A stretch of 64,000 nucleotides of DNA from Candidatus Dependentiae bacterium Noda2021 (GTDB taxonomy: Bacteria; Babelota; Babeliae; Babelales; Vermiphilaceae), in contig AP025250.1 of assembly GCA_020886235.1 (NCBI GenBank), forward strand, positions 682,001-746,000, written 5' to 3'. Under the pieces are notes generated by a model. It was given only the letters and a program-made list of their open reading frames with translations, was not told where the DNA came from and did no database searches. Shown in pieces: positions 35,100 through 44,216 of this stretch; position 1 is the first letter of the stretch, and every line of letters starts with the position of its first letter. The translations under genes were made by a program, and so were the position numbers.

Positions 35100-35822
35100 T
35101 TAGTGTGAAAAATATCTATCAAATTCGTCACACCAATACTTGAACATTTCTTGCTCAGTATCATCGACTAAACTCTCATACAAAATCTGTTTTGCATTAC
35201 GAGCTAATATAGCGGGATCAATATTTTTTTTCTTTTTTGCTTTTACAATAATATTAGGACATAGCTTCCACTGGGTATATTCAATAGCAATATCTTCATA
35301 GCCAAGCAAGCTTAATACATGATTAAACTTTTGCGCATACCAGCCATCCCAATGCACGGCCCAATGAGCTTCATGTGAGCCAAAAATATGGCGCATCGTG
35401 CTTTGTTTTTGAACATACGAGTAGTCATCACTTACCAGTATTTTCATACTTCTTTCAAAATCGGGCGTCTCGATAGTAATAAAGCCATCCAATTCAAGCC
35501 ACTGATGCCAGTTACAAAGAAGCGCAAGAGCAATCGGTCTACTAAAATGTTCAAACACGTGATGAGATCGTACTTCTTTTATAGTTTGTGGTGGCACAGA
35601 TAACTTAGTAATATCTGCATGAAGCTCAGCCGCCGTATTTTTTTGCACAGTATGTTCACTCGGCGGAAAATCTATATTTAGATAACTATTAAGCCGTACT
35701 TGACCACAGCCTAAATGCAAGTGTATGGGTTGCCATAACTCATTAACGTCAAAACTATATTCTGCGTGCAATCCCCACACAGCTAATACGCTCAGTGCTG
35801 CAATTTTTTTTACATGATTCAT
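35100..35822 (-). CDS. Exported class I SAM methyltransferase
   Basis: 240 residues from the ATG at 35822, supported by AAGGATATTTTT; the longer frame upstream overlaps the GT2 gene. Signal peptide 1-20 (LHA). Motif I HLHLGCG at 34-40, acidic LNIDF at 48-52, and RSHHVFEHF (85-93) with ETPDF (118-122), the pattern of the predicted SAM-dependent methyltransferases found in surface polysaccharide clusters. A Lys-rich stretch (AKKKKN) follows the core. Cotranscribed with the GT2 gene 10 nt upstream. The acceptor is unknown. Confidence 0.83.
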   Translation of the reverse strand: MNHVKKIAALSVLAVWGLHAEYSFDVNELWQPIHLHLGCGQVRLNSYLNIDFPPSEHTVQKNTAAELHADITKLSVPPQTIKEVRSHHVFEHFSRPIALALLCNWHQWLELDGFITIETPDFERSMKILVSDDYSYVQKQSTMRHIFGSHEAHWAVHWDGWYAQKFNHVLSLLGYEDIAIEYTQWKLCPNIIVKAKKKKNIDPAILARNAKQILYESLVDDTEQEMFKYWCDEFDRYFSH

Positions 35823-35832
35823 AAAAATATCC

Positions 35833-36651
35833 TTAGTTAAACAATGAAGATAAACGGTTATATGGTTTTTTGCCAAGTACATAATGCATTAGATTTAATT
35901 GCATACGATGATTCACCCGATGATCACTGATAGGGTTTGAGTTGTTATAAATCACCAGCACGTCAGGAATACATTTGTAACGCTCGCCAGCCATTTCTAT
36001 CATCGGTGCCATCATAGCTTTATCACACGTCATTGACAGAAAATTTCCTGATTCATCAAGAAAATCTTCTACGGCAACTTTTTTAAATAACCCTGCATAA
36101 AAAGTGCGTAAATGCGACATAGGTAAATTTTCAAAACGTCTGAACGCGTTGTTCTGTACCACCCATTGGGGAAAATCTTGGCAAAACCCAACCACACCCG
36201 TAGGATATTCTTTATATTGCCCATAGGTGATCCAGACATCATTGTTAGAGTACACATCATTGATATAGGTCATTACATTTTCATGAGCAAACCAATCGTC
36301 GCCGTCTAAAATTAAAATAATCTCTTCATCTTTGCAGGTAGATATTGCCCGATAAAAATTTTCCATGGCACCGCGTCGCTGCGCATTATCTATCATGGCA
36401 AACGGTATCTTCTTTTTTTGCTGAGCACAAAAATGGAGCACTTTATTTTTTGTAGCATCAGTGGATGCATCATTAATATACACAATGCGATAATTAGAAT
36501 AATTTTGTGCAAAAACTGAGGATAAATTTTGTTCGCACCACTGCTCATTATTGTAGGAGGCAATAACAACAACAAGAGGTTTTTCTTCCAGTTGTGCCGT
36601 CACATACATAGAGCAAAATAGAACACATACCGATACTATAATACGCTTCAT
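35833..36651 (-). CDS. Exported GT2 glycosyltransferase
   Basis: 272 residues. Signal peptide 1-19 (YVTA). GT2 core: VVVIASYNN (27-35), YINDASTDAT (58-67), RRGAMENFY (92-100), ILDGDDWFAHE with the metal-binding DGDDW at 116-120, and WITYGQ. It is a clear paralogue of the GT2 part at 31659-32651 and of the gene at 39469-40302, which share SHLRTFYAGLF in the acceptor region. The start has AAAAAGGAC upstream. First gene of a two-gene minus-strand unit with a methyltransferase. Confidence 0.88.
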   Translation of the reverse strand: MKRIIVSVCVLFCSMYVTAQLEEKPLVVVIASYNNEQWCEQNLSSVFAQNYSNYRIVYINDASTDATKNKVLHFCAQQKKKIPFAMIDNAQRRGAMENFYRAISTCKDEEIILILDGDDWFAHENVMTYINDVYSNNDVWITYGQYKEYPTGVVGFCQDFPQWVVQNNAFRRFENLPMSHLRTFYAGLFKKVAVEDFLDESGNFLSMTCDKAMMAPMIEMAGERYKCIPDVLVIYNNSNPISDHRVNHRMQLNLMHYVLGKKPYNRLSSLFN

Positions 36652-36686
36652 TGTGTAGTCCTTTTTTGTAATAAAATTTTATGATG

Positions 36687-36715
36687 GTTGTACTATTAAT
36701 ACTTTGATAAGTCAA
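36687..36715 (-). promoter_or_regulatory. Candidate promoter of the GT2/methyltransferase unit
   Basis: On the minus strand, TTGACT (36710-36715) is followed after 17 bases by TACAAC (36687-36692), about 36 bp before the start at 36651. It lies in the divergent intergenic region shared with the GT6 gene. Confidence 0.4.
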
Positions 36716-36810
36716 CCAATCGCCTCTAGGCAATAAGTTGTTTTTATTGTAATTACGTGTTTTTATTGGTAAAAAACAAAAAGATTTTTTTTAAATTAAA
36801 GGATAGTTTT

Positions 36811-37542
36811 ATGAAGCACCGCTTACTCACCTTGTTATTTCTTATTTTTTTTGCACGCATTGCAAATGCACACAGCGTTGGTCTTTTAATGGTTGCCACG
36901 GGTAAATATGTACAGTTTATCCCGCAGCTCATTGAGTCAGCGCGCACCTATTTTTGCAAAGGACATGACGTGCATTACTATGTATTTACTGATGGTAATT
37001 TACAACCTGCACCTGATACCACCATTATTTTTCAACAACGCTTAGGCTGGCCACACGATACATTAAAACGTTTTTCTATGTATGCATCTCATGCTGATCA
37101 ATACCAACATCACGATTATTTATTTGCGCTCGATGCAGATATGCTCTTTGTTGATTACGTAGGCAGTGAGATATTATCTGATCGCGTTGCCACGTTACAT
37201 CCCTGCTTAGTTAATCAACGCGGCACCTATGAAACACGATCAATCTCAACTGCCTGTGTAAAAGCTGATGAAGGCACTCATTATTTTGCCGGTGGTTTTA
37301 ATGGTGGTTCAAGCAAAGAATTCTTAAAGATGGCATGTACCATTACTGCAAATATTGAAAAAGATCTTGAGCATGGTTTTATCGCGTTATGGCACGATGA
37401 AAGCCATTTAAATCGCTATTTTATTGATAATAAACCGACGCTTATTTTATGCCCTGATTATTGTTATCCAGAAGGCTGGGACTTGCCTTATAATCCCAAA
37501 CTAGTTGCCCTTCTAAAAGATCACAAAAAATTTCAAAACTAG
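36811..37542 (+). CDS. Exported GT6 (ABO blood-group-like) alpha-1,3-Gal/GalNAc transferase
   Basis: 243 residues from the ATG at 36811 (AAAGGATAG upstream). Signal peptide 1-20 (IANA). Family GT6 is recognisable throughout: FCKGHDVHYYVFTD (48-61), RLGWPHDTLKRF, ALDADMLFVDYVGSEIL with the metal motif DAD at 108-110, HYFAGGFNGGS (157-167), and the signature WHDESHLNRYF (194-204). Known GT6 enzymes add Gal or GalNAc alpha-1,3 to Gal, often when that Gal carries fucose, which fits the fucosyltransferases around it. Most described bacterial GT6 have NxN in place of DxD; this one keeps the animal-type DxD. It is followed by a GT10 gene 9 nt later. Confidence 0.92.
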   Translation: MKHRLLTLLFLIFFARIANAHSVGLLMVATGKYVQFIPQLIESARTYFCKGHDVHYYVFTDGNLQPAPDTTIIFQQRLGWPHDTLKRFSMYASHADQYQHHDYLFALDADMLFVDYVGSEILSDRVATLHPCLVNQRGTYETRSISTACVKADEGTHYFAGGFNGGSSKEFLKMACTITANIEKDLEHGFIALWHDESHLNRYFIDNKPTLILCPDYCYPEGWDLPYNPKLVALLKDHKKFQN

Positions 37543-37551
37543 AGAGTGATA

Positions 37552-38514
37552 ATGAAAAACAAAATTATACGTCTTTTGATTGTCTTGTTTACTCCAGTAC
37601 TTAACGCTCAAGTTGTGTATGTGTACGCACCGGGTTGGGAAATCCCGGTTTACTTTGACGCCACCGGCACTACTAAACATTTAAGTAGTGAGGGAATAAC
37701 GATCCAACAAGTTCAACGAGTGTGCCAGATCCCGGATAATGCACCGGCACTATTTTTTGATATTGATTGTGCCAGTGCACAGGAGTATGCATCACGGGCA
37801 CATGCACCTTCAGCACTTTTTCTGTGGGAGCCACCATCGGTAAAGCCCTACAATTACGATACAAGCTATCATCAATACTTTAATCGTATTTATACATGGA
37901 ATGATGCCTTAATTGATAATATGAGATATTACAAGTTTTATTATCCGGTTCGTCACAATATGAAGCGTTCAAGCGATAGCTTTAATGACAAAAAATTGTG
38001 CGTCATGGTAACTGCCTATAAGTCATCTCATCACCCTAATCAGCTGTACACTGAGCGCTCGGGGGTCGTGCATTTTTTTGAAAAAAAACATCCACAAGAT
38101 TTTGACTTATATGGATACGATTGGCCCTCAAGCATTCGCGTCTACAAAGGAACTATTGATGACAAACTTGAAAAGGTTTCTCATTACAAATTTAGTATCG
38201 CCTATGAAAATATTAAAGATGAACCCGGTTATGTAACAGAAAAAATGTTTCATTGTTTTGCCGCAGGTACCGTGCCCATTTACTGGGGTGCATCAAATAT
38301 TTATGACTATGTTCCGCATTCATGCTTTATTGATCGCACCAATTTTTCAAGCAATGAAGAACTGTATGATTATTTAACAAATATGAGCGAGGAAACTCAC
38401 CAAACTTATCTATCTAACATAGAACAGTATTTGCAAACTCCCGCCGCTCATAATTTTAGCAATGCATATTTTGCGCAATTAATTACGCGTGTATGCACTG
38501 AACTTCTTAAATAA
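37552..38514 (+). CDS. Exported GT10 alpha-1,3/4-fucosyltransferase
   Basis: 320 residues from the ATG at 37552; a GTG two codons earlier is also possible. Signal peptide 1-19 (VLNA). Core with VYAPGWEIPVYFD, LFLWEPPSV, YNYD, then the donor-binding region AYENIKDEPGYVTEK (217-231) and AGTVPIYWGASN. It transfers fucose from GDP-fucose by family assignment. It aligns with the C-terminal part of the GT2-GT10 fusion, but here is a stand-alone enzyme with its own signal peptide, which shows what the fused copy has lost. The 3' end overlaps the convergent neighbour by 8 nt. Confidence 0.9.
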   Translation: MKNKIIRLLIVLFTPVLNAQVVYVYAPGWEIPVYFDATGTTKHLSSEGITIQQVQRVCQIPDNAPALFFDIDCASAQEYASRAHAPSALFLWEPPSVKPYNYDTSYHQYFNRIYTWNDALIDNMRYYKFYYPVRHNMKRSSDSFNDKKLCVMVTAYKSSHHPNQLYTERSGVVHFFEKKHPQDFDLYGYDWPSSIRVYKGTIDDKLEKVSHYKFSIAYENIKDEPGYVTEKMFHCFAAGTVPIYWGASNIYDYVPHSCFIDRTNFSSNEELYDYLTNMSEETHQTYLSNIEQYLQTPAAHNFSNAYFAQLITRVCTELLK

Positions 38515-39379
38515 TATTGGGAATATAGGCCATGTGGGCAGATTTATTGTCGAACAAGTATAATTTTTTCCAATCGAGTTTCTTACCTTGTTCAAATAAT
38601 GCAATTTGCTCATCAGGTCCCAGAATTTCCATATTACGATTTGCGCCGTCTGTCTGCACTTGGTTAAGAGGCAAATTTACCATTTTAGCAGTGCTATAGC
38701 ATAACCCAATTCGATGTTGTACCGCACCGGCATGCATAGACCACAGCCCTTCTAATGAATTAGGGGTGTAATACGGCAGTTGAGAAAATAAGGGCATAAT
38801 GTCTGACTTTTTGTAAATGGTCATATCCACGGTGTTGGGATATCCCCAATCATGTTCAGCACCTGCAAAGGTCCAATAATACACTCCCGGTACACACTCA
38901 TGCATCGCCGGTACGCGTTGTGGTTTGTTCATGGTGTAGCAATAATCTAAATGCAATCCCATGCGCAAATAAAAACCATAGGCATTCATATCTTGCATGA
39001 TACTAATCGCATCTTGCAGTGATATATAATCTTTGACAATAATGTCATCAACCGCAAAGAGCACATAAGGCGACTCTGAATTATCTAAGGCGGCTTGAGA
39101 AAGAAGTTTAAAATCACTGTGTGGATTTGATGATTGCGCTGTAAAGTTCACGCTCGGAAATTGTTTGGTTAACTGATGGTAACACTGCGCAGCGCGCTCG
39201 CTCGTGGTACGATATATTACATGCACAGAAGAAAGTCCCGTGACATAATGTTCCACTGATTCTAATAACGCCTGTAACTGTAATGGCCTGTTAAAAGAAA
39301 ATATAATAAGATCAACGCCCGTTGATGCAAACGCACATACATTGGTTATTAAAAATAATGCCAGAAGAAATTGCTTCAT
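38507..39379 (-). CDS. Exported GT-A-like glycosyltransferase (paralogue 1)
   Basis: 290 residues. Signal peptide 1-18 (AFA). Begins with LIIFSFNRPLQLQALLESV, like a GT-A nucleotide-binding strand, then IYRTTSE, and AVDDIIVKD (109-117) as probable metal site. Conserved with the gene at 43329-44216 over its whole length (CYTMNKPQ, DWGYPNTVD, KMVNLPLNQVQ). I do not recognise a named family; fold by motif order is GT-A, activity unknown. AAAGGAACGGT before the ATG. Convergent with, and overlapping, the GT10 gene. Confidence 0.75.
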   Translation of the reverse strand: MKQFLLALFLITNVCAFASTGVDLIIFSFNRPLQLQALLESVEHYVTGLSSVHVIYRTTSERAAQCYHQLTKQFPSVNFTAQSSNPHSDFKLLSQAALDNSESPYVLFAVDDIIVKDYISLQDAISIMQDMNAYGFYLRMGLHLDYCYTMNKPQRVPAMHECVPGVYYWTFAGAEHDWGYPNTVDMTIYKKSDIMPLFSQLPYYTPNSLEGLWSMHAGAVQHRIGLCYSTAKMVNLPLNQVQTDGANRNMEILGPDEQIALFEQGKKLDWKKLYLFDNKSAHMAYIPNII

Positions 39380-39468
39380 ACCGTTCCTTTGTAAAAATTT
39401 ACTTTATTTACCCGTATAAAGTAGTAGATTTTCTTTGATATTGCAAAACAGTAACAATAAGGGAGTAC

Positions 39469-40302
39469 ATGAAGCTGCTCGTTAATTTTCTTTTTTCATT
39501 GATCGCAATAACCCTATTAATTTCAGGCAAAGTAGAGTCTACTCAACCTGAGCACTCGACCCATTTTGTGGTTATAATACCGTCATACAACAATAAAGAA
39601 TGGTATAAAAAAAACTTAGATTCAGTGTTGAGTCAACGCTACACTAATTTTGAGGTAGTGTATGTAGCAGATGCGCCAACTGACGGCACAGAGACGTTAG
39701 TGGAAGAATATTTTAATACCAAAACAACCCCTATTAAATGCACGCTTATTAAAAATGAAAAGCGCAGTGGAGCGTTGTGCAACCTCTATCATGCAATTCA
39801 TGAATGCCAGCCTCATTATGTGGTCGTGACCGTTGATGGTGATGATTGGTTACCTGATGAAAATGTGCTCACCTATTTGAACGATGTTTATTCTAATCGT
39901 AATGTATGGATGACCTATGGACAATCATTGCATTATCCATCAAACCGTATTGGCGGTGCCCGTCAAATTCCTGACACTATAATTCAAACTAATGCTCATC
40001 GCGACTATGAATGGGTTGCAACTCATTTGCGCACCTTCTACGCCGGCTTGTTTCAACAAATACGTCAAGAAGATTTAATGTATGAAAATAAGTTTTATTC
40101 AGTGACCTGGGATCTTGCATTTATGTTTCCTATGCTTGAGATGGCAGGCTCGCACAGCCGTTACATCGATCGCATAATGTATGTGTATAATTGCAATAAC
40201 CCTATCAGTGATTTTCGTATCGCGGCTCAATTACAAGGTGCATATGAAAAAGATATTAGAAGCAAACCGCGCTACATGCCCTTGCAATCTCTACCTGCAT
40301 AA
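39469..40302 (+). CDS. Exported GT2 glycosyltransferase
   Basis: 277 residues. Signal peptide about 1-24. GT2 core with FVVIIPSYNN (33-42), YVADAPTDGT, KRSGALCNLYHAI, TVDGDDWLPDE with DGDDW at 123-127, and WMTYGQ. The usual DxSxD of the family is here DAPTD. THLRTFYAGLF and NPISDFR are shared with the two other GT2 copies. Ribosome site AAGGGAG. First of three plus-strand genes (GT2, GT4-like, methyltransferase) with spacings of 27 and 11 nt. Confidence 0.88.
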   Translation: MKLLVNFLFSLIAITLLISGKVESTQPEHSTHFVVIIPSYNNKEWYKKNLDSVLSQRYTNFEVVYVADAPTDGTETLVEEYFNTKTTPIKCTLIKNEKRSGALCNLYHAIHECQPHYVVVTVDGDDWLPDENVLTYLNDVYSNRNVWMTYGQSLHYPSNRIGGARQIPDTIIQTNAHRDYEWVATHLRTFYAGLFQQIRQEDLMYENKFYSVTWDLAFMFPMLEMAGSHSRYIDRIMYVYNCNNPISDFRIAAQLQGAYEKDIRSKPRYMPLQSLPA

Positions 40303-40329
40303 TACCATTATTTAAAAAAGGAATAGGTA

Positions 40330-41271
40330 ATGCGCATTATTTTTCTTACACTGTCGTTTTTGCTAACCGCACAAAGCATTGCAGAATCGAGTATAACTAT
40401 TTTTAGCCAAAGTCCTCACCCGGCAGTTCTTTCAAGTCTGCGCCGTGGCCTTGATGCTCTTGGCTTTCCCTACAAAGTTAATCCTCACCTTGATGATACT
40501 GATGCAACCGTGGTGATACTCGATGGGCTTGATTATCTACGCACCATGATTGAATTTAAAAAAAATAAACGCATTGAGCATTTACTAACCGGGCCTAATA
40601 TGATGAATCGGGTATGTGATCATAATCGTATTTTAGGTGATCCTGAAATTGATATTTTTTTTGTACCAAGTCCCTGGGTAGAAATTGCATGTATTGAAGA
40701 TGAGCCACGACTTGCAGGTAAAATTGCCGTGTGGTTTGCCGGTGTTGATGTTAATTTTTGGCAACCGGCCGCCCATGATCAAAAGCCAAACGTGCTGGTC
40801 TATTGGAAAACTGATTCTGAATCATGGTGCATTGCTGCTGAAGATATCATACGAAAGTATGGATACAATCCTACGCGCTTGCGTTACGGAGCCTACAGCA
40901 CCGATCATTACAAAAGTGTATTACATGGCTGCCAGTTTGCGGTGTTTTTAAGTAGATCAGAATCTCAAGGAGTTGCGCTTGCAGAAGCCTGGGCTATGGA
41001 TGTGCCAACCTTTGTATGGAATCCCCAAGCGATGTCAGCGTATGGCAAAGTATACAACCCGGTATCAGCCTGCCCGTATCTGACCGATGCACAAGGCAAA
41101 GATTGGCAAACATTAGAGCAGCTTGACTCACTGGTGAGCAATTTTAAGAATAACCACCACTCATTTACACCCCGCGCATGGACACTTGAGCACATGACCG
41201 ATCAGCATTCTGCACAGTTATTATTAACGATAATTGAAGAACTTAAAGCAAAAAAGGCCCTCGCGCATTAA
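40330..41271 (+). CDS. Exported GT-B glycosyltransferase, GT4-like
   Basis: 313 residues. Signal peptide 1-19 (IAE). The N-terminal lobe to about 150 is divergent. The C-terminal lobe has VLVYWKTDSE, then SRSESQGVALAEAWAMDVPTFVW with the E-x7-E pair (E211, E219) that binds the nucleotide sugar in GT4 enzymes. The LLTGPNMMNRV stretch in the first lobe is unusual. It is the only GT-B enzyme of GT4 type in the window. AAAAAGGAATAG before the ATG. Donor unknown. Confidence 0.8.
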   Translation: MRIIFLTLSFLLTAQSIAESSITIFSQSPHPAVLSSLRRGLDALGFPYKVNPHLDDTDATVVILDGLDYLRTMIEFKKNKRIEHLLTGPNMMNRVCDHNRILGDPEIDIFFVPSPWVEIACIEDEPRLAGKIAVWFAGVDVNFWQPAAHDQKPNVLVYWKTDSESWCIAAEDIIRKYGYNPTRLRYGAYSTDHYKSVLHGCQFAVFLSRSESQGVALAEAWAMDVPTFVWNPQAMSAYGKVYNPVSACPYLTDAQGKDWQTLEQLDSLVSNFKNNHHSFTPRAWTLEHMTDQHSAQLLLTIIEELKAKKALAH

Positions 41272-41282
41272 AAAGGATTCTC

Positions 41283-42215
41283 ATGAAAAAAATAATATTT
41301 ACCCTCTTGTCTTTTGTGTTAGTCAACAATTCAACACAGGGATATCAATTTACCTTTTCATACCCCAAAACAGATAACATTCTTGAATCTGCTTTCTTAA
41401 CCACCTTAAAAGATCTTTTTGGGCTCACTACGTTTGTGGAAACCGGCACCTACAATGGCGATACCACGGCATGTGCTGCACCGATATTTAAACAAGTGCA
41501 TACCATTGAACTCAGTTCACATTTTCACGCACGCGCCTGTGAGCGATTTGCACAACAAACAAACGTCGCCGTACATTTAGGCGATTCACAGTATGTGTTG
41601 CCACAATTATTACCAGAACTTGCAGATCACAAAATGTTATTTTGGTTAGATGGTCATTATAGCGCCGGTACTACTGCAAAAGGTGAGACAAACACACCAA
41701 TATTGCAAGAATTAGACGCTATTCATGCAGCGGGTATAACTGATGCTGTTATCATGATTGATGACATTAGATTTTTTCAAGTGCCGGCTCAAGATGCGTC
41801 ACATACGCCCGTGGGTGATTACCCTAATCTCATTACAACCATAGATCATCTAAAAAAGATAAATCCCAACTATGTGGTTGTGCTGCTCGGTGACATTCTC
41901 CTCGCCTTTGAACATGATGATACCATCACCATTTCACCGCTCGCTCAAGCATGCACTAAGCTTAGACTGCTTACCAAACACGATGATCAACAAGAACTAG
42001 AAGAGGTATTAGCACAGGTAATAAACGCACAAGGCTCTGAAAAAGAAGCATTGTGTAAACTGTTTAATACCTTTGGCCGTGAGCCAATTTCTGAAGAATA
42101 TGGATTTAATAAATTTTACGTGTGGTGGTACAGTTTGGTATTGCAGCACGATGCGCCAGAAAGCGCTGCGCAGTGGCTTGCGCATGCAAAGCGCTATGGC
42201 TTGCCCTGTGCATAA
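41283..42215 (+). CDS. Exported SAM-dependent methyltransferase
   Basis: 310 residues. Signal peptide about 1-20. FVETGTYNGDT (51-61) as SAM motif I, HTIELSSHF as motif II, LFWLDGHYS, then IMIDDIR as post-core strand. This order is typical of class I methyltransferases found next to glycosyltransferases. A C-terminal helical extension of about 80 residues (from 225) has no recognised match. AAAAAGGAT before the ATG. Third gene of its unit; a hairpin follows at 42223-42245. Confidence 0.75.
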   Translation: MKKIIFTLLSFVLVNNSTQGYQFTFSYPKTDNILESAFLTTLKDLFGLTTFVETGTYNGDTTACAAPIFKQVHTIELSSHFHARACERFAQQTNVAVHLGDSQYVLPQLLPELADHKMLFWLDGHYSAGTTAKGETNTPILQELDAIHAAGITDAVIMIDDIRFFQVPAQDASHTPVGDYPNLITTIDHLKKINPNYVVVLLGDILLAFEHDDTITISPLAQACTKLRLLTKHDDQQELEEVLAQVINAQGSEKEALCKLFNTFGREPISEEYGFNKFYVWWYSLVLQHDAPESAAQWLAHAKRYGLPCA

Positions 42216-42250
42216 TAAAAAAAGGGCTGGCACACTGCCAGCCCTGATTA
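42216..42250 (-). terminator. Terminator between convergent genes, best on the minus strand
   Basis: AGGGCTGGCA (42223-42232) and TGCCAGCCCT (42236-42245), a 10-bp stem with a 3-base loop. On the minus strand it is followed by T7, so it ends the sugar methyltransferase unit; the plus side lacks a T run but may still be stopped by the hairpin. Confidence 0.85.
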
Positions 42251-42252
42251 TC

Positions 42253-43218
42253 TTACTTACGTGCGATCAGTTCATACGACGGCATAACATGAAGCGAAAC
42301 ATGATGTGGTTGGCATTGAACATGGGCATAACAATTGCGAACTGCATCAGTAATTGGTGCATGGTTTACAAATTTAAACTCATTTCCCCACCCGTGCAGT
42401 TGTCCTGAAATATAGCAGTATTGTGCATCAAAGAATTTTTTAGCTACAACCATTTCTTGGGTATACGCAGATGATTCAGATAACGCAAAAGTCGAAATAA
42501 ACAAATCAGCTTTGAGGGTAAGCTGCGGTAATAAATACACCGGAATTAAATGTATAGCGCTTTCCTCGAATTTTTCAGGAACGCGTGAATGCATGATTAC
42601 CGGGGCATCTTGAGTGGCTTTTAAAAAAAAGTATTGCAAGGCAAGTAACTCAGGAAGATCAATTAAAAATATCGTGGCCTCTGGCTTAATTTGTTTAAAC
42701 ATACTGGCAAGATTGCCGTACCCACTGCCCAATTCAACGATAGATTGTATCGTTTCATGTGGCCATTGCTCAAATACTTTTGCCGCATAAAATAAATGCC
42801 CAAGCGCATTGGTTGAGCAGTTAAATTCTCTGCACGTTTTTTCTAGTCCTAAAAAATCCGGTTCATGGTAGCGCGCGAGCAAGCTTTTGGTCGATGGGCT
42901 AATGCAATCTTTTAAAAATAAGATCTCGTATGCTTGCACCGGGCTCATACCACGACGCACCATCGTATTCCACACACAGTAGTGACGCGCAAAATAACGA
43001 TCGGTAGAACCTAGTAAAATGGTTTTTATTTCAGCCTTTGTTGATTTCCAAATATCATGGCAATAATTGCTTTCCTGATCGAGTAATCCATCAAGTGTTA
43101 ATTGATCAACGGTTTTAACATAGGTCGCTTGCATGTCATGCCATAAATCATCAATAAAATGTGCCTGTGAGGGTAAGCATGCCAGCAAGACAAGAAGTGA
43201 CAAGAGACGTAATTTCAT
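42253..43218 (-). CDS. Exported putative sugar O-methyltransferase
   Basis: 321 residues. Signal peptide 1-19 (SQA). An N-terminal helical half to about 155 is followed by SIVELGSGYGNLA (motif I, 160-171) and FLIDLPELLALQYFFL, the IDLPE pattern of the putative sugar O-methyltransferase family (TIGR04371 type). Then FISTFALSESS near the active site. AAAAGGAG before the ATG. It stands alone on its strand. By family role it caps or modifies a sugar of a surface glycan. Export is predicted from the leader only. Confidence 0.8.
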   Translation of the reverse strand: MKLRLLSLLVLLACLPSQAHFIDDLWHDMQATYVKTVDQLTLDGLLDQESNYCHDIWKSTKAEIKTILLGSTDRYFARHYCVWNTMVRRGMSPVQAYEILFLKDCISPSTKSLLARYHEPDFLGLEKTCREFNCSTNALGHLFYAAKVFEQWPHETIQSIVELGSGYGNLASMFKQIKPEATIFLIDLPELLALQYFFLKATQDAPVIMHSRVPEKFEESAIHLIPVYLLPQLTLKADLFISTFALSESSAYTQEMVVAKKFFDAQYCYISGQLHGWGNEFKFVNHAPITDAVRNCYAHVQCQPHHVSLHVMPSYELIARK

Positions 43219-43328
43219 AAGAACTCCTTTTAAGCTTTTTGTAACGTGATATGTGTACCAAGCCTAGTTGTGTTGCATTTTTTTTCAAGATATGTAACTG
43301 TTTAACAAAATTATGTTTAGGAGAAATA

Positions 43329-44216
43329 ATGAACGTCAAAGCCCTCTTAGTTGTATTATTCTGCATGAGCACTGCGATAAAAGCTAATCATGATAAAGCA
43401 GATATGATCATTTTTTCTTTTGATCGTCCGTTGCAACTATATGCGCTTTTAGAGTCAGTAAAAACTAATGTATCGGGAGTTGATACCGTCACGGTAGTAT
43501 ATCGCACCAGCTCTGATGAATTTGATTATGCCTACAAGCTCATACATGATTCATTTAAAGAAGCACGTTTTGTAAAACAAGGCACACAACCCCGCGAAGA
43601 TTTTAAACCACTAACCTTAGCGGCAATCAATAATTCACCTAATAAATACGTCATTTTTGCCGTTGATGATAATATTGTAAAAGATCATGTGGACTTAGAT
43701 TATTGCATTCATGCCATGAAAAAACATCATGCCTATGGGGTGTATTTGCGCCTTGGATTTAACACCGATTTTTGTTACACCATGAATCAAGCACAGTCAA
43801 TACCGGTCCATTACCCCCTAGAGTCAGGGTTGTACGCATGGCAATTTTGCAATGGCACCTGTGATTGGGGCTACCCAAATACCGTCGATCTGACGTTGTT
43901 TAAAAAAAGCGATATTATTAACACCCTTGAAAGCTTATCATTTTATTCGCCTAACGTTCTTGAGAATGCCTGGGCTGCTACCAGTGCATCAGTAGCAACC
44001 CGTATAGGATTATTTTTTGCGCAGTCAAAAATTGTAAATCTTCCGCTCAATATTGTTCAGCAAGATTGGCATAATCGCAATCAACAAGAACTCTTACCTG
44101 AAGATCAATTGGCACTGTTTTTTGAAAATAAAAAAATTGACCTTACGCCACTTCATCAAATAGAGAATAAATCTCCGCACATGGAATATTGCCCAACCTT
44201 TGTTGATCGCACTTAA
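43329..44216 (+). CDS. Exported GT-A-like glycosyltransferase (paralogue 2)
   Basis: 295 residues from the ATG at 43329 (GGAGAAATA upstream); the longer open frame lacks a plausible start. Signal peptide about 1-19. IIFSFDRPLQLYALLESV, VYRTSSDE, AVDDNIVKD (111-119), CYTMNQAQ and DWGYPNTVD align with the gene at 38507-39379. In both, the second Asp of AVDD is kept and the residue after it varies. The product is likely a transferase of the same donor class with a different acceptor. Its stop overlaps the convergent GT23-like gene by 4 nt. Confidence 0.75.
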   Translation: MNVKALLVVLFCMSTAIKANHDKADMIIFSFDRPLQLYALLESVKTNVSGVDTVTVVYRTSSDEFDYAYKLIHDSFKEARFVKQGTQPREDFKPLTLAAINNSPNKYVIFAVDDNIVKDHVDLDYCIHAMKKHHAYGVYLRLGFNTDFCYTMNQAQSIPVHYPLESGLYAWQFCNGTCDWGYPNTVDLTLFKKSDIINTLESLSFYSPNVLENAWAATSASVATRIGLFFAQSKIVNLPLNIVQQDWHNRNQQELLPEDQLALFFENKKIDLTPLHQIENKSPHMEYCPTFVDRT

